Positions 1-10,287 of a stretch of DNA of 33,976 nt are shown one piece after another. Origin of the DNA: Alphaproteobacteria bacterium (GTDB lineage: Bacteria; Pseudomonadota; Alphaproteobacteria; Bin95). The position numbers and the translations under genes were made by a program. The notes under the pieces were generated by a model that was given only the letters and a program-made list of their open reading frames with translations, searched no databases and was not told the DNA's origin. How positions within the stretch are numbered: position 1 is the first letter of the stretch; each line of letters begins with the position of its first letter. The stretch covers positions 1 through 33,976 of the forward strand of contig JAPORR010000009.1 in assembly GCA_026710105.1 (NCBI GenBank), read 5' to 3'.

Positions 1-126
1 CCGGTGGATGAGAGCCTGGGGCTGGTGAACGATTATCTCACACGTCCGGGAAAGTCCTTGTCGCAAAAGAACTTGCTTACATGCAGTGCCCCGATGCACC
101 TACCTGTGGCGAGAAATCCGGGCTAG
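1..126 (+). CDS. Possible 3' end of an unidentified gene
   Basis: The first reading frame is open from the window edge to a TAG just ten bases before cbiD. It would encode about 41 residues (PVDESLGLVNDYLT near the edge, ending VARNPG). I do not recognise the sequence. The close spacing to cbiD would suit a cobalamin-operon partner, but a 42-codon open stretch is unremarkable in GC-rich DNA, so it may be non-coding. No clear promoter or ribosome binding site for cbiD is visible in this stretch. Confidence 0.22.
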   Translation, partial: PVDESLGLVNDYLTRPGKSLSQKNLLTCSAPMHLPVARNPG

Positions 127-135
127 AATCCCTTC

Positions 136-1218
136 ATGGTGGAGCTGAGGCGAGGCTGGACAACGGGGGCCTGTGCGGCGGCGGCGGCGCGAGCCGCCTG
201 CGAGCGGCTGTTCACGGGACACCTGCCGGACCCGGTCGCCATAGACCTGCCGCATGGCCTCCGGGCCTCCTTCTCTCTCACAGAGACCGGAGCATGGGTC
301 GGAGTGCGCAAGGACGCCGGTGACGACCCGGACACGACTCACGGCGCCATTGTGCGCGCTCGCCTGCGCCCTGCACCGCCCGGCACGGGCGTAGCCTTCC
401 GCGCGGGGCCGGGCGTCGGGACGGTCACCCTGCCAGGCCTACCGCTCGCGGTCGGCGAGCCGGCGATCAATCCGGGGCCGCGCGCCATGGTCGCCGCCAA
501 TCTCCGCGCGGTGGCTGACGAATACGGTATGGCGGCCGACCTCACGGTCGAAATCGGTATTGAAGACGGCGAGGCGCTGGCACATCACACCGCCAATGCC
601 CGACTCGGCATAGTGGGCGGGCTGTCGGTGCTCGGCACCACCGGGGTTGTCATCCCCTATTCCTGCGCGGCCTGGGTCCATGCGGTGCATCGCGGCGTGG
701 ATGTGGCACGTGCCGCCGGCCTCGACCATGTCGGCGCCGCCACCGGACGCGGCTCAGAGGCGGCCCTGCAAGCCCGGCTCGGCCTGCCGGACCACGCCAT
801 GATCGACATGGGTGATTTCGCCGGCGCGCTGCTGAAATATCTCCGCCGGCAGCCGGTGTCCCGGCTAAGCTTGGCGGGCGGCTTCGGCAAGCTCTCCAAG
901 CTGGCAGCCGGACATCTGGACCTGCATGCTGACCGCAGTCCGGTGGATATTCCGCGCCTCGCGGCGGAGCTGACGGCGCTGGGTGGGCCGGACGCCAGCG
1001 GGGTAGTAAGCGCAGGCGCGGTGCTAGCGCTCGCTGGAGACCTGCCGCTAGCCCAGCGCATCGCCGAGCAGGCGCGCGAAACAGCGCGCGCCGTGCTTGC
1101 TGGCGGCACGGAGGTGGATGTCCATATCTTTGATCGCCGTGGCCGCCTCGTCGGCACCGCACCCTGCGGCCAGACAGCCGGCTATTGCTCCCCCAGCGTC
1201 TCGATCACTGCCGTGTAG
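136..1218 (+). CDS. cbiD: Cobalt-precorrin-5B C1-methyltransferase CbiD
   Basis: CbiD methylates C1 of the corrin macrocycle during ring contraction in cobalamin synthesis, with S-adenosylmethionine as donor; it acts in the cytoplasm. The identification rests on the family's N-terminal signature RRGWTTGACAAAAA (residues 5-18) and on a length of 360 residues, normal for CbiD. Further family-like stretches are the glycine-rich LSLAGGFGKLSKLAAG region (about residues 247-262) and the C-terminal TAGYCSP motif. The start is the ATG just before the signature; its Shine-Dalgarno match is poor, which may mean translational coupling to something upstream. CbiD is best known from the anaerobic (early cobalt insertion) route, while many aerobic alphaproteobacteria use CobF at this step, so the rest of the cob/cbi cluster outside the window would decide the pathway. 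Its 3' end overlaps the convergent dehydrogenase gene by 37 bases. Confidence 0.93.
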   Translation: MVELRRGWTTGACAAAAARAACERLFTGHLPDPVAIDLPHGLRASFSLTETGAWVGVRKDAGDDPDTTHGAIVRARLRPAPPGTGVAFRAGPGVGTVTLPGLPLAVGEPAINPGPRAMVAANLRAVADEYGMAADLTVEIGIEDGEALAHHTANARLGIVGGLSVLGTTGVVIPYSCAAWVHAVHRGVDVARAAGLDHVGAATGRGSEAALQARLGLPDHAMIDMGDFAGALLKYLRRQPVSRLSLAGGFGKLSKLAAGHLDLHADRSPVDIPRLAAELTALGGPDASGVVSAGAVLALAGDLPLAQRIAEQARETARAVLAGGTEVDVHIFDRRGRLVGTAPCGQTAGYCSPSVSITAV

Positions 1219-2069
1219 TAGTGTTTCGCAAAACCGGCCTTGCGGGTACGCTCCATGAGGCTACGGGTAACAGCGGCAGCGCGCATCTCGACCCCGGCAC
1301 CTTCGGCGAAGTCGAGCGCGTAGCCCAAGTCCTTCAGGATATAGTCGGTTGGGAAGGCGCCTTCGGTCGGGTGGACACCTGTCAGCAAACACTTCATGCC
1401 GTGATTGCGCAGCACGAAGCTGTCGGCGGAGCTACGCGCAAGCGTCTCGAACAACACCTCGCCATCCACCGCTCCAGAGGCACGGGCAGCGGAGAGTGCC
1501 TCGGCGAGCGCTACCACCGTCATGGCAACGACCATGTTGTTTAGCAGCTTGACCGTCTGGCCTGCGCCCACGGCGCCGCAATGAGTGATCTCCGCAGCCA
1601 TGCAGGCAAGCAGGGGACGGATATGCGCAACAGTTTCCTGCTTGCCGCCGACCATAATCGAAAGCGTGGCGTTTCTGGCTGCCTCGGCCGTACGGGCAAC
1701 GGGCGCATCGGCGAACGCGGTGCCGCGAACGGCGCAGGCCTGCGCGAGGTCGCGGGCGAGGTCGGGCGGCGCAGTAGAGCAGTCCACTAGGGTCTGCCCC
1801 GGCCCCATCGCCGCGATCAGCCCGTCTTCGCCGAGGCAGACACTGCGCAATTGCGGCGCACCCGGCAGCGACAGCAGCACCGTATCGGCGCGCGCCGCGA
1901 TGTCGTCCAAGCCCGCCGCTTCCGCGCCTTCCGCCGCGAGGCGGGCCAGGGGTTCCGGTCTGGTGTCGTGGCACAGCACCCGCTTGCCGGATCTCCTCAA
2001 AAGGTTCCGGCACATTGGCTCGCCCATAACGCCGAGCCCGATAAATCCGACCGTGTTGTTGTCCGCCAT
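1182..2069 (-). CDS. NAD(P)-dependent beta-hydroxyacid dehydrogenase (3-hydroxyisobutyrate dehydrogenase family)
   Basis: A 295-residue member of the 6-phosphogluconate/3-hydroxyisobutyrate dehydrogenase superfamily, which oxidises small beta-hydroxyacids with NAD(P). Visible hallmarks are the Rossmann dinucleotide motif GFIGLGVMG (residues 8-16), the substrate-binding DCST motif (96-99) and the catalytic lysine in GAGQTVKLLNN (K174, with N177 or N178). Length is typical. I chose the ATG giving MADNNTVGF; an ATG 15 bases upstream and a TTG 30 bases upstream are alternatives, but the TTG would lie inside the palindrome of the divergent promoter. The exact substrate (3-hydroxyisobutyrate, tartronate semialdehyde or another) cannot be read from the sequence. 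It is divergently paired with a TRAP transporter, so it may act on the compound that transporter imports; that link is inference. Confidence 0.88.
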   Translation of the reverse strand: MADNNTVGFIGLGVMGEPMCRNLLRRSGKRVLCHDTRPEPLARLAAEGAEAAGLDDIAARADTVLLSLPGAPQLRSVCLGEDGLIAAMGPGQTLVDCSTAPPDLARDLAQACAVRGTAFADAPVARTAEAARNATLSIMVGGKQETVAHIRPLLACMAAEITHCGAVGAGQTVKLLNNMVVAMTVVALAEALSAARASGAVDGEVLFETLARSSADSFVLRNHGMKCLLTGVHPTEGAFPTDYILKDLGYALDFAEGAGVEMRAAAVTRSLMERTRKAGFAKHYYTAVIETLGEQ

Positions 2070-2086
2070 GTCCTTGTGCCCCATTT

Positions 2087-2105
2087 CCAGTCTGTGCAAG
2101 ACTGG
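2087..2105. promoter_or_regulatory. Palindrome in the dehydrogenase/TRAP divergent promoter gap
   Basis: CCAGTCT-gtgca-AGACTGG is a perfect 7-base inverted repeat with a 5-base centre. It sits in the 73-base gap between the dehydrogenase start and dctP. The geometry suits a dimeric repressor or activator controlling both arms. No regulator gene adjoins it in the window, so the binding protein is unknown. Confidence 0.4.
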
Positions 2106-2142
2106 CCTGGAGCCGATATCCGATCAAGGGAGGACAATCTCG

Positions 2143-3219
2143 ATGTTGCAACTGGTCAAGACTGTTGTGGCGGCTGCCGTCGCAGGTGCAGTCGTGCTTG
2201 GTGCGGGCGCCGGTGGCGCCGCCGATTACGGCAAGAAGGAATTCACGGTGGTAGGTACCTGGGGGTTCCTCGACCACTGGAAAGAGCGCGAGTCCAAGTT
2301 CTGGCAGGAGGTTATTCCAGAAGCGTCCGGTGGTGCGCTGACCGCCAATGCGAAACCGCAGACCGAACTCGGCCTTTCCGGCTTCGAGATCATGCGGTTG
2401 CTCAAGCTCGGTACCTATGATGCGGTCCACGGCGTGACGACCTATGTCGCGCAGGACAGCCCAGCCATTGAGGGCGCCGACCTCGCGGGAACCATCCAGG
2501 ACCTCGCCACGTTCCGCAAGGCGGTCCAGGCTTATGCCCCCGTGATCGAGCGCGAATTCGCCGAAAAATACGATGCGAAACTCCTGATGCTCTACGCATG
2601 GCCAAGCCAGCAGCTGTGGTGCAATCTCGGCGACAAGAGCATCACCCAGTTCAGCCTTGAGGACCTCCAAGGCAAGAAGATCCGCACCTATTCAACCACG
2701 CTCGGCGACTTCATCGAGGGCGTCGGCGGCAGTGCCGTGACCATCGCCTTCGCCGAGGTCGTGCCGGCCCTGCAGAAGGGCGTCGCGGATTGCGGCCTTA
2801 CAGGCACGCTCCCTGCCTACAACGCCAAGTGGTGGCAGGTGGTAACCCACAATATCCGCATCCGCCTGGGTTTCGCCTCCTCCTTCCTCGCTATGAACAT
2901 GGACAGCTGGAACAGCCTGACCGCCGACGCGCAGAACCTCATCATGGAGAAACTGAAGGTTCTGGAAAAGGAGATGTGGGACGCCACGGCGAAGAACGAC
3001 CAGCGCGGCATGGATTGCAATGCCTCTGGCCCGTGCGACTTGGGCGATCCGGGCGGCATGACGCCGATCGAGATCTCGGACACCGACCGCACGAAACTGA
3101 AGCAGATCGTGACCGACTTCGTAGTCAAGCGCTGGGCAGAACGCTGCGGCACGCAGCAATGCGTCGATGACTGGAACGCAACCGTCGGCAAGATCGCCGG
3201 AATCGAAGCGAGCTTGTAA
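2143..3219 (+). CDS. dctP: TRAP transporter substrate-binding protein (DctP family)
   Basis: A periplasmic solute-binding protein of a tripartite (TRAP) transporter, 358 residues. It binds an organic acid outside the inner membrane and hands it to the DctQM permease. The start is an ATG 9 bases after a strong AAGGGAGGA site; the open frame continues far upstream but without support. Residues 1 to about 27 form a Sec signal peptide (MLQLVKTVVAAAVAGAVVLG, then an alanine/glycine-rich cleavage region). The family's conserved arginine, which usually pairs with the substrate carboxylate, is likely the one in GKKIRTYS. The C-terminal third holds four closely placed cysteines (DCNASGPCD and RCGTQQCVDD), suggesting periplasmic disulfides, unusual for DctP. 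It is followed by the two permease genes. The ligand cannot be named; the divergent hydroxyacid dehydrogenase hints at a hydroxy- or keto-acid. Confidence 0.9.
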   Translation: MLQLVKTVVAAAVAGAVVLGAGAGGAADYGKKEFTVVGTWGFLDHWKERESKFWQEVIPEASGGALTANAKPQTELGLSGFEIMRLLKLGTYDAVHGVTTYVAQDSPAIEGADLAGTIQDLATFRKAVQAYAPVIEREFAEKYDAKLLMLYAWPSQQLWCNLGDKSITQFSLEDLQGKKIRTYSTTLGDFIEGVGGSAVTIAFAEVVPALQKGVADCGLTGTLPAYNAKWWQVVTHNIRIRLGFASSFLAMNMDSWNSLTADAQNLIMEKLKVLEKEMWDATAKNDQRGMDCNASGPCDLGDPGGMTPIEISDTDRTKLKQIVTDFVVKRWAERCGTQQCVDDWNATVGKIAGIEASL

Positions 3220-3248
3220 TCCGGTCGGGGGGTGCACGCCGAACCGCC

Positions 3249-3272
3249 GGGGCGCCGCAGCTGCGGCGCCCC
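3249..3272 (+). other. Perfect 24-base palindrome (mRNA stem-loop) between dctP and dctQ
   Basis: GGGGCGCCGCAG followed directly by its reverse complement lies 30 bases after the dctP stop. In RNA it would form a very stable GC stem. No T-run follows, so full termination is less likely than attenuation or 3'-end protection, which would keep the binding protein in excess over the permease. Such stem-loops are common between binding-protein and permease genes. Factor binding to the DNA is also possible. Confidence 0.6.
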
Positions 3273-3337
3273 GCTTCCCGGTTGCGGTACCGGTATAGCC
3301 GGTGTGGTGGGTGTGCGCCCGCTGGAACGGAGGCGCC

Positions 3338-3934
3338 ATGTTCGAACGCATCTACATAGCGCTTGAGTGGATTTCCCGTCGGGCGGTTTGGGTCGGCGGG
3401 GCTGCTCTGTTGGCTGCGGCAGTCATGGTTACACTCGATGTGCTCAGCCGCAAATTTCTTAATGTGACCATGAGTGGCGCGGACGAGATCTCCGGCTATG
3501 TCTTCGCCGCCAGCACGACCTGGGCCTATAGTTACTGCCTGCTGCATCGGGCGAATATCCGCATCGATGCACTCTACAATTTTATGCCGCGCTGGCTGTG
3601 CGCGCTTCTGGATGCTGTGGCGGTGCTGCTGCTGCTGATCTACAACTCGGAGCTGGCGCGGCGCGCCTGGAATGCCTTCATTGAATCCTGGGACAAGGAC
3701 TCGGTCTCGATCACCACCCTCGCTACGCCGCAATGGATTCCGCAGTTTTTCTGGGCCTCGGGACTGGTGTTCTTCGAGCTAGTTCTGGTTTTTGTCTTCC
3801 TCTACACGCTGGTCGGCCTGCTACGGCACGACCTTGATCTCGTCAGGCGCATTGCCGGTGTACCCAGCGTCGCCGAAGAGATCGAGGCCGAGACCCACGG
3901 CATGAACCTCCGAACCGGAACACAGGAGGATTGA
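3338..3934 (+). CDS. dctQ: TRAP transporter small permease subunit (DctQ family)
   Basis: This 198-residue inner-membrane protein is the small four-helix subunit that pairs with DctM. Hydrophobic segments lie at about residues 15-37 (AVWVGGAALLAAAVMVTLDVL), 48-68, 87-107 (LLDAVAVLLLLIYNSELA) and 135-160. The start ATG follows GGAACGGAGG at suitable distance; an upstream in-frame extension lacks hydrophobic or family character. The conserved DctQ pattern, an early VxxDVxxRxF-like stretch (here TLDVLSRKFLN) followed by an acidic/tyrosine segment (ADEISGYVFA), is visible. It lies four bases before dctM, so the two permease subunits are translated together. Function in symport driven by a sodium or proton gradient is family knowledge. 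Confidence 0.9.
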   Translation: MFERIYIALEWISRRAVWVGGAALLAAAVMVTLDVLSRKFLNVTMSGADEISGYVFAASTTWAYSYCLLHRANIRIDALYNFMPRWLCALLDAVAVLLLLIYNSELARRAWNAFIESWDKDSVSITTLATPQWIPQFFWASGLVFFELVLVFVFLYTLVGLLRHDLDLVRRIAGVPSVAEEIEAETHGMNLRTGTQED

Positions 3935-3938
3935 CGCC

Positions 3939-5228
3939 ATGGCGCTTGGGATCCTCGTCGCCCTAATGCTGATGGTGGTCGCCGCGGTGCCCGTGGCAGC
4001 CATTCTGGGCATTCTCTCCTTCGGCCTCGACTCGCTGTATTTCGGCGGGCGGTTGACCCCTGCGATCGGCGAATTCGTCTGGGACAAGAGCAAGGAGTTC
4101 ATCCTGGTCGCCGTGCCGATGTTCATCCTGCTTGGCGAGATCATGCTCCGAGCCGGCATCGCGCAGCGCATGTACAACGCCGTCGCGCAATGGCTTTCCT
4201 GGCTGCCAGGTGGGCTGATGCACGCCAATATCGGCTCCTGCGCCATCTTCGCAGCATCGTCGGGTTCTTCGGTCGCCACTGCCGCCACCGTTGGCACCGT
4301 CGCCTACCCGCAGATCGAGCGCCGCGCCTATAATGAGCGGCTGTTCCTCGGCTCGCTGGCGGCCGGCGGCACGCTTGGCATCCTGATCCCGCCTTCGATC
4401 AACCTCATCCTCTACGGCCTGCTGACCGACAGTTCCGTGCCGGAACTCTATCTCGCCGGTATAATTCCCGGGATTATCCTCTCGACGCTGTTCATGGCCG
4501 CCATCGTCGTTGCCTGTCTCTGGCGTCGCGACTGGGGCGGGGCACGCATCGAGACCAATTGGCGCGCCCGCATTCGCACCCTGCCGGACCTGGTGCCACC
4601 GATCCTGCTGTTCGTGGTGGTGGTCGGGTCGATCTATGCGGGCGTGGCGACGCCAACAGAGGCTGCGTCGGTCGGCGTGTGCTTCGCGCTATTGCTCTCC
4701 GCATGGACGCGCACGCTCAAGCTCTCCATGTTGCGCGAGGCCTTCGAGGGCACCATGCGCACCACGGCGATGATTATGCTCATCATCCTGGCGGCGGTGT
4801 TCCTCAACTTCGTCCTAGGCTTCATCGGCGTCACACAAGCGATGATAAATTTCATGGCCGAGCTTGGGCTGACGGCGCTCGAATTCATGGTCCTGCTAGT
4901 GATCTTCTACCTCATCCTCGGCATGTTCATGGAAACGCTCTCCATGATGCTAACCACCGTGCCGGTGATCTTCCCCATCGTCGTGCAGATGGGCTTCGAC
5001 CCCGTCTGGTTCGGCGTGATGATTACCGTGCTGATGGAGACGGCACTCATCACACCACCGATCGGCGTCAACCTCTATGTGGTGCAGGGCATCCGCTCGC
5101 GCGGTGGCAAGTTCAACGATGTCGCCTATGGGGCCCTGCCCTTCGTGGTGTCGATGCTGGTCATGGTCGTGCTGCTGATTGCCTATGAGGACTTGGCGCT
5201 CTACTTGCCGACGCTGGTCTACCGCTGA
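3939..5228 (+). CDS. dctM: TRAP transporter large permease subunit (DctM family)
   Basis: The 429-residue large subunit forms the transport channel of the TRAP system in the inner membrane. It is very hydrophobic, with roughly twelve predicted membrane segments starting at the first residue (ALGILVALMLMVVAAVPVAA). Family landmarks include FILLGEIMLRAGIAQRMY, the ASSGSSVATAATVGTVAYPQ loop region, GTLGILIPPSINLILYG and GVATPTEAASVGV; the glycine/proline-rich ILIPPS and TPTEAA motifs are diagnostic of DctM. An AGGAGG site precedes the ATG. It completes a dctPQM operon. The next gene, thiD, is convergent. Confidence 0.94.
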   Translation: MALGILVALMLMVVAAVPVAAILGILSFGLDSLYFGGRLTPAIGEFVWDKSKEFILVAVPMFILLGEIMLRAGIAQRMYNAVAQWLSWLPGGLMHANIGSCAIFAASSGSSVATAATVGTVAYPQIERRAYNERLFLGSLAAGGTLGILIPPSINLILYGLLTDSSVPELYLAGIIPGIILSTLFMAAIVVACLWRRDWGGARIETNWRARIRTLPDLVPPILLFVVVVGSIYAGVATPTEAASVGVCFALLLSAWTRTLKLSMLREAFEGTMRTTAMIMLIILAAVFLNFVLGFIGVTQAMINFMAELGLTALEFMVLLVIFYLILGMFMETLSMMLTTVPVIFPIVVQMGFDPVWFGVMITVLMETALITPPIGVNLYVVQGIRSRGGKFNDVAYGALPFVVSMLVMVVLLIAYEDLALYLPTLVYR

Positions 5229-5273
5229 TACGGCCTATGGCAGACTTTTCGGCGACCCGCTGCACACCATGAC

Positions 5274-5289
5274 GGCCGCCTGCGCGGCC
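5274..5289. terminator. Small hairpin between convergent dctM and thiD
   Basis: GGCCGC-ctgc-GCGGCC is a 6-base-pair GC stem with a 4-base loop in the 77-base gap between two converging genes. Position suggests a bidirectional terminator, but no T-run follows on either strand, so it would be atypical or Rho-assisted. Confidence 0.3.
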
Positions 5290-5305
5290 TCGTGCTCGCC
5301 TATCC

Positions 5306-6091
5306 TCAGGCGAACCTTCGCACTGTGATCATGTGGTTGAGCGGCCCGTGCCCGCGCCCGAGGCCGGGGGCAGAACGCATCGCCGCATGCACGAAATCGC
5401 CCGCACGTCTCACGGCCGAGGCAAGGTCAAAGCCCTGTGCGAGGCCGGTCGCCGCGGCGGATGCCAGCGTGCAACCCGTGCCGTGGGTATGCTTTGTGGC
5501 GAGCCGCTCATGCTCGAACACTGTTTCGCCGCCCGCCGCAAGCAGCCGGTCGCACACAAGGATACCCGTGCCATGCCCGTCCTTCAGCAATACGGCACCT
5601 GCGCCGAGCGCCGCCCAGGACGGCCAGACCGGGGGGCGTCCGTCCAGCAGCGCCTCGGCTTCCGGCATGTTCGGCGTCAACAGCGCTGCCAGGGGCAGCA
5701 TGCACCGGCGGAGTGCCTCGACCGCATCGGCGCGAAGCAGCGCGTGCCCCCCCTTCGCTACCATGACAGGATCGACCACGACTGGCACGCCCAGCGCTTC
5801 CCGCTTGAGCGTCTCGGCCACCGCCTCGATCGTTTCCGCATCGTGCAGCATGCCAGTCTTGACCGCATCGGCGCCGATATCGCGCAGCACGACGCGCATC
5901 TGGTCGGCGATAAAGCCAGGTGGCACGGGATGGACACCGTGGACGCCTTCGGTGTTCTGCGCCGTAAGCGCGGTCACCGCCGTCATGGCGTAGCCACCGA
6001 GCGCCGTGCAGGTCTTGATATCCGCCTGAATACCCGCGCCGCCGCCGGAGTCCGAGCCCGCGACGATCAGCAGGCGGCCTCGCGCACCCAT
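5306..6091 (-). CDS. thiD: Hydroxymethylpyrimidine/phosphomethylpyrimidine kinase
   Basis: ThiD phosphorylates hydroxymethylpyrimidine and then its monophosphate to give HMP diphosphate, the pyrimidine half of thiamin. The 261-residue length matches a monofunctional ThiD. Signatures of this ribokinase-fold family are clear: the N-terminal GSDSGGGAGIQADIKT (residues 13-28), the central VVVDPVMVAKGG stretch, LTPNMPEAEALL, and the C-terminal HGTGCTLASAAA anion-hole region with its catalytic-base position. It begins two bases after the glmM stop and is the last gene of the long minus-strand operon. No other thiamin gene and no THI-box riboswitch was noticed nearby, so its expression probably follows the housekeeping operon. 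Confidence 0.95.
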   Translation of the reverse strand: MGARGRLLIVAGSDSGGGAGIQADIKTCTALGGYAMTAVTALTAQNTEGVHGVHPVPPGFIADQMRVVLRDIGADAVKTGMLHDAETIEAVAETLKREALGVPVVVDPVMVAKGGHALLRADAVEALRRCMLPLAALLTPNMPEAEALLDGRPPVWPSWAALGAGAVLLKDGHGTGILVCDRLLAAGGETVFEHERLATKHTHGTGCTLASAAATGLAQGFDLASAVRRAGDFVHAAMRSAPGLGRGHGPLNHMITVRRFA

Positions 6092-6093
6092 GT

Positions 6094-7455
6094 TCAGACC
6101 GCAGCTCGGATATCTGCGGCAAGACCCTCCACGACCTCACCGACGAGATGCTCATCCTCGGCCTCGGCCATGATGCGGATCAGCGGCTCGGTGCCGGATT
6201 TGCGGATCAGCAGCCGCCCGATGCCGTCGAGCTGGGCCTCGGCATCCGCCACCGCCCGCTGCACGGCCGGCACCATCAGCGGGTCGCGGGCGCCGTAGCG
6301 CACATTCTCCAAGCGCTGCGGCAACGGCTCGAACAGGGCCAGCGCCTCCGAGGCCGGCTTGCCGCTTCTCACTAGCTCGGCTAGCACCTGCAAGGCTGCC
6401 AGCAGGCCGTCGCCTGTCGCGCAGAAGTCCCGCAGAACGATATGTCCGGACTGCTCGCCCCCGACATTGAGGGCGCGGGCGCGCATGTGCTCGACCACAT
6501 AACGGTCGCCGACACGGGTGCGTTCCAGACGAAGCCCGATGGTGTCGAGATAACGCTCAAGCCCCAGATTGGACATGACAGTCGCGGCAACCGCGCCGCC
6601 GCGCAGCTGCCCACAGCGTTGCCAGGCGGCTGCAATCAAGGCCATGACCCGGTCGCCGTCCACCGGCCTACCGGTTTCATCAGAGAGCACGAGACGGTCA
6701 GCGTCGCCATCGAAGGAGAGGCCGATATCGGCACGGCAATCCCGCACCGCCCGGCAGATTGTCTGGGGATGCGAGGCGCCGCAGGCCTCGTTGATGTTCA
6801 TGCCATCCGGCGAGACGGCGACAGGGATAACCTCTGCCCCCAATTCCGACAGCACAGCCGGTGCCACCCGGTAAGCGGCCCCATTGGCGCAATCGACAGC
6901 GATCCTGAGGCCGTCCAACCGCATGCCCTGGGGAAAGCTGCTCTTCACGACTTCGATATAGCGGCCCTGCGCATCTTCCATGCGCCGGGCGCGGCCGAGT
7001 GCCTCCGGGGAGGCCCGGCGGCTCTCCACTTCGGCCATGACCGCTTCGACGCCTTGCTCCTGTGCATCGGAGAGCTTGTAGCCGTCAGGACCGAAGATCT
7101 TGATGCCATTGTCGTGAAAGGGGTTGTGCGAGGCAGACAGCATGACGCCAAGGTTAGCCCTGAGCGAGCGCGTCAGCACGGAAACTGCCGGCGTGGGCAG
7201 CGGCCCGACCGTAACCGCCTCCCAGCCGAGTGCGATGAAGCCGCAGACCAGCGCTGGCTCCAGCAGATAGCCGGAAAGGCGGGTGTCCTTGGCGATAATG
7301 GCGGTGCGCTGCCCGCTGCCGTCGAATCGGTCGGCCGCAGCCATCGCCACGCGCATCATCGTCTCCGGCGTCATCGGCTCCGCATTCGCACGCCCGCGAA
7401 TGCCGTCTGTGCCGAACAGCCTGCGCGTTCCGATCCCGTCCATGCCCTCAAACAT
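6094..7455 (-). CDS. glmM: Phosphoglucosamine mutase
   Basis: GlmM converts glucosamine-6-phosphate to glucosamine-1-phosphate, feeding UDP-GlcNAc for peptidoglycan and lipid A. The four alpha-phosphohexomutase landmarks are present: the N-terminal [11 protein letters not shown], the phosphoserine loop MLSASHNP (S109 as the phosphoryl carrier), the Mg-binding DGDADR (249-254), the sugar-binding GGEQSGH, and the C-terminal phosphate site [12 protein letters not shown]. At 453 residues it has normal length. I chose the ATG that overlaps the folP stop by eight bases (MFEGMDG); the next ATG, twelve bases on, has a closer GAGG and is a real alternative. The open frame continues upstream through folP but that part is not GlmM-like. 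The pair folP-glmM behind ftsH is a well-known bacterial arrangement. Confidence 0.96.
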   Translation of the reverse strand: MFEGMDGIGTRRLFGTDGIRGRANAEPMTPETMMRVAMAAADRFDGSGQRTAIIAKDTRLSGYLLEPALVCGFIALGWEAVTVGPLPTPAVSVLTRSLRANLGVMLSASHNPFHDNGIKIFGPDGYKLSDAQEQGVEAVMAEVESRRASPEALGRARRMEDAQGRYIEVVKSSFPQGMRLDGLRIAVDCANGAAYRVAPAVLSELGAEVIPVAVSPDGMNINEACGASHPQTICRAVRDCRADIGLSFDGDADRLVLSDETGRPVDGDRVMALIAAAWQRCGQLRGGAVAATVMSNLGLERYLDTIGLRLERTRVGDRYVVEHMRARALNVGGEQSGHIVLRDFCATGDGLLAALQVLAELVRSGKPASEALALFEPLPQRLENVRYGARDPLMVPAVQRAVADAEAQLDGIGRLLIRKSGTEPLIRIMAEAEDEHLVGEVVEGLAADIRAAV

Positions 7456-8281
7456 GGCGAAGCGCTTCCCAGACCGCAAGCGCGCGCCGGGTCTCATCGA
7501 CATCGTGTACCCGAAGCAGGCGCACACCCCGGTCCAGCGCGAACAGGCCTGCTGCCAGCGACTCGGGAATGCGGCGTTTCGGGTCCGGTTCGCCCGAGAT
7601 CCGCCCAAGTGATCCCTTGCGCGAGACGCCGAGCGCCACCGTGCAGCCGAGCGCGCAAAACCGCTCGAGGCCCCGCAGCAGGGCAAGATTGTGCTCCAGC
7701 GTCTTGCCGAAACCGTAGCCCGGATCGACGGCGAGACGATCTGGGCTTATGCCTACCGCCTGGCAGGCCGTGACCCGCCCGGCGAGGAAGACGAAAACAT
7801 CCTCGACCACATCTTCATAACGCGGATCGTCCTGCATGGTTTCCGGGGTGCCTTGCATGTGGACCAGCACGGCACTGGCACCGGTTTCGGCGACGAGGTG
7901 CAGCGAGGCCGGGTCGGCGGTGAGGGCCGACACATCGTTCGCGATGCCAGCACCGGCGGCAAGCGCGGCGGCAAGCACGCCCGGATGACGGGTATCGACG
8001 GAGACGAGGATGCCGTCCTCGGCAAGCGCCGTGACGACTGGCAGGATGCGGCGGCATTCCTCTGCCTCATCGACCGCGGAGGCCCCCGGACGGGTCGATT
8101 CGCCACCAACATCAACGATATCTGCACCCGCGGCTGCCAAGGCCCGGCCACGCTCCACGCCCGCCTCGGGGGCAAACCAGTTGCCGCCGTCGGAGAAGCT
8201 GTCTGGGGTGACATTCACCACCCCCATGATCAGCGGCCGCCGGGTAGAGAGACCGGCAAAGCGGGAAGGTTGGCTGGGCAA
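7448..8281 (-). CDS. folP: Dihydropteroate synthase
   Basis: FolP condenses 6-hydroxymethyl-dihydropterin diphosphate with p-aminobenzoate to dihydropteroate in folate synthesis; it is the sulfonamide target. Both signature loops are intact: [16 protein letters not shown] (residues 18-33) and [10 protein letters not shown] (59-68), and the C-terminal SRKGSLG phosphate/pABA region is present. The length (277 residues) is typical. The only plausible start is a TTG 21 bases after the ftsH stop; there is no in-frame ATG before the first catalytic loop, and no convincing Shine-Dalgarno, so translation probably depends on coupling to ftsH. An ATG inside IMGVVN would remove the first strand of the TIM barrel and is unlikely. 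Confidence 0.95.
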   Translation of the reverse strand: MPSQPSRFAGLSTRRPLIMGVVNVTPDSFSDGGNWFAPEAGVERGRALAAAGADIVDVGGESTRPGASAVDEAEECRRILPVVTALAEDGILVSVDTRHPGVLAAALAAGAGIANDVSALTADPASLHLVAETGASAVLVHMQGTPETMQDDPRYEDVVEDVFVFLAGRVTACQAVGISPDRLAVDPGYGFGKTLEHNLALLRGLERFCALGCTVALGVSRKGSLGRISGEPDPKRRIPESLAAGLFALDRGVRLLRVHDVDETRRALAVWEALRHV

Positions 8282-8302
8282 GACCGGTACCCGATGGAGC
8301 GC

Positions 8303-10231
<1,929 letters not shown>

Positions 10232-10287
10232 GGTCTTTAGCGATCGCCTCCGGCTAGGATGGAAGATTCAGAACAGTCCCTCTGATC

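Noticed and set aside
1432-2670. A 412-codon open frame on the minus strand across the dehydrogenase and dctP
   Set aside because: It lies antisense to dctP and out of frame with the dehydrogenase; the translated sequence is arginine/glycine-rich without any family motif, as expected in GC-rich DNA.
7456-7686. Upstream extension of the GlmM frame
   Set aside because: It overlaps folP, lacks GlmM similarity and would give an abnormally long protein.
6442-7773. A 443-codon plus-strand frame opposite glmM and folP
   Set aside because: It is antisense to two well-identified genes, with low-complexity His/Arg/Ala content and no recognisable domain.
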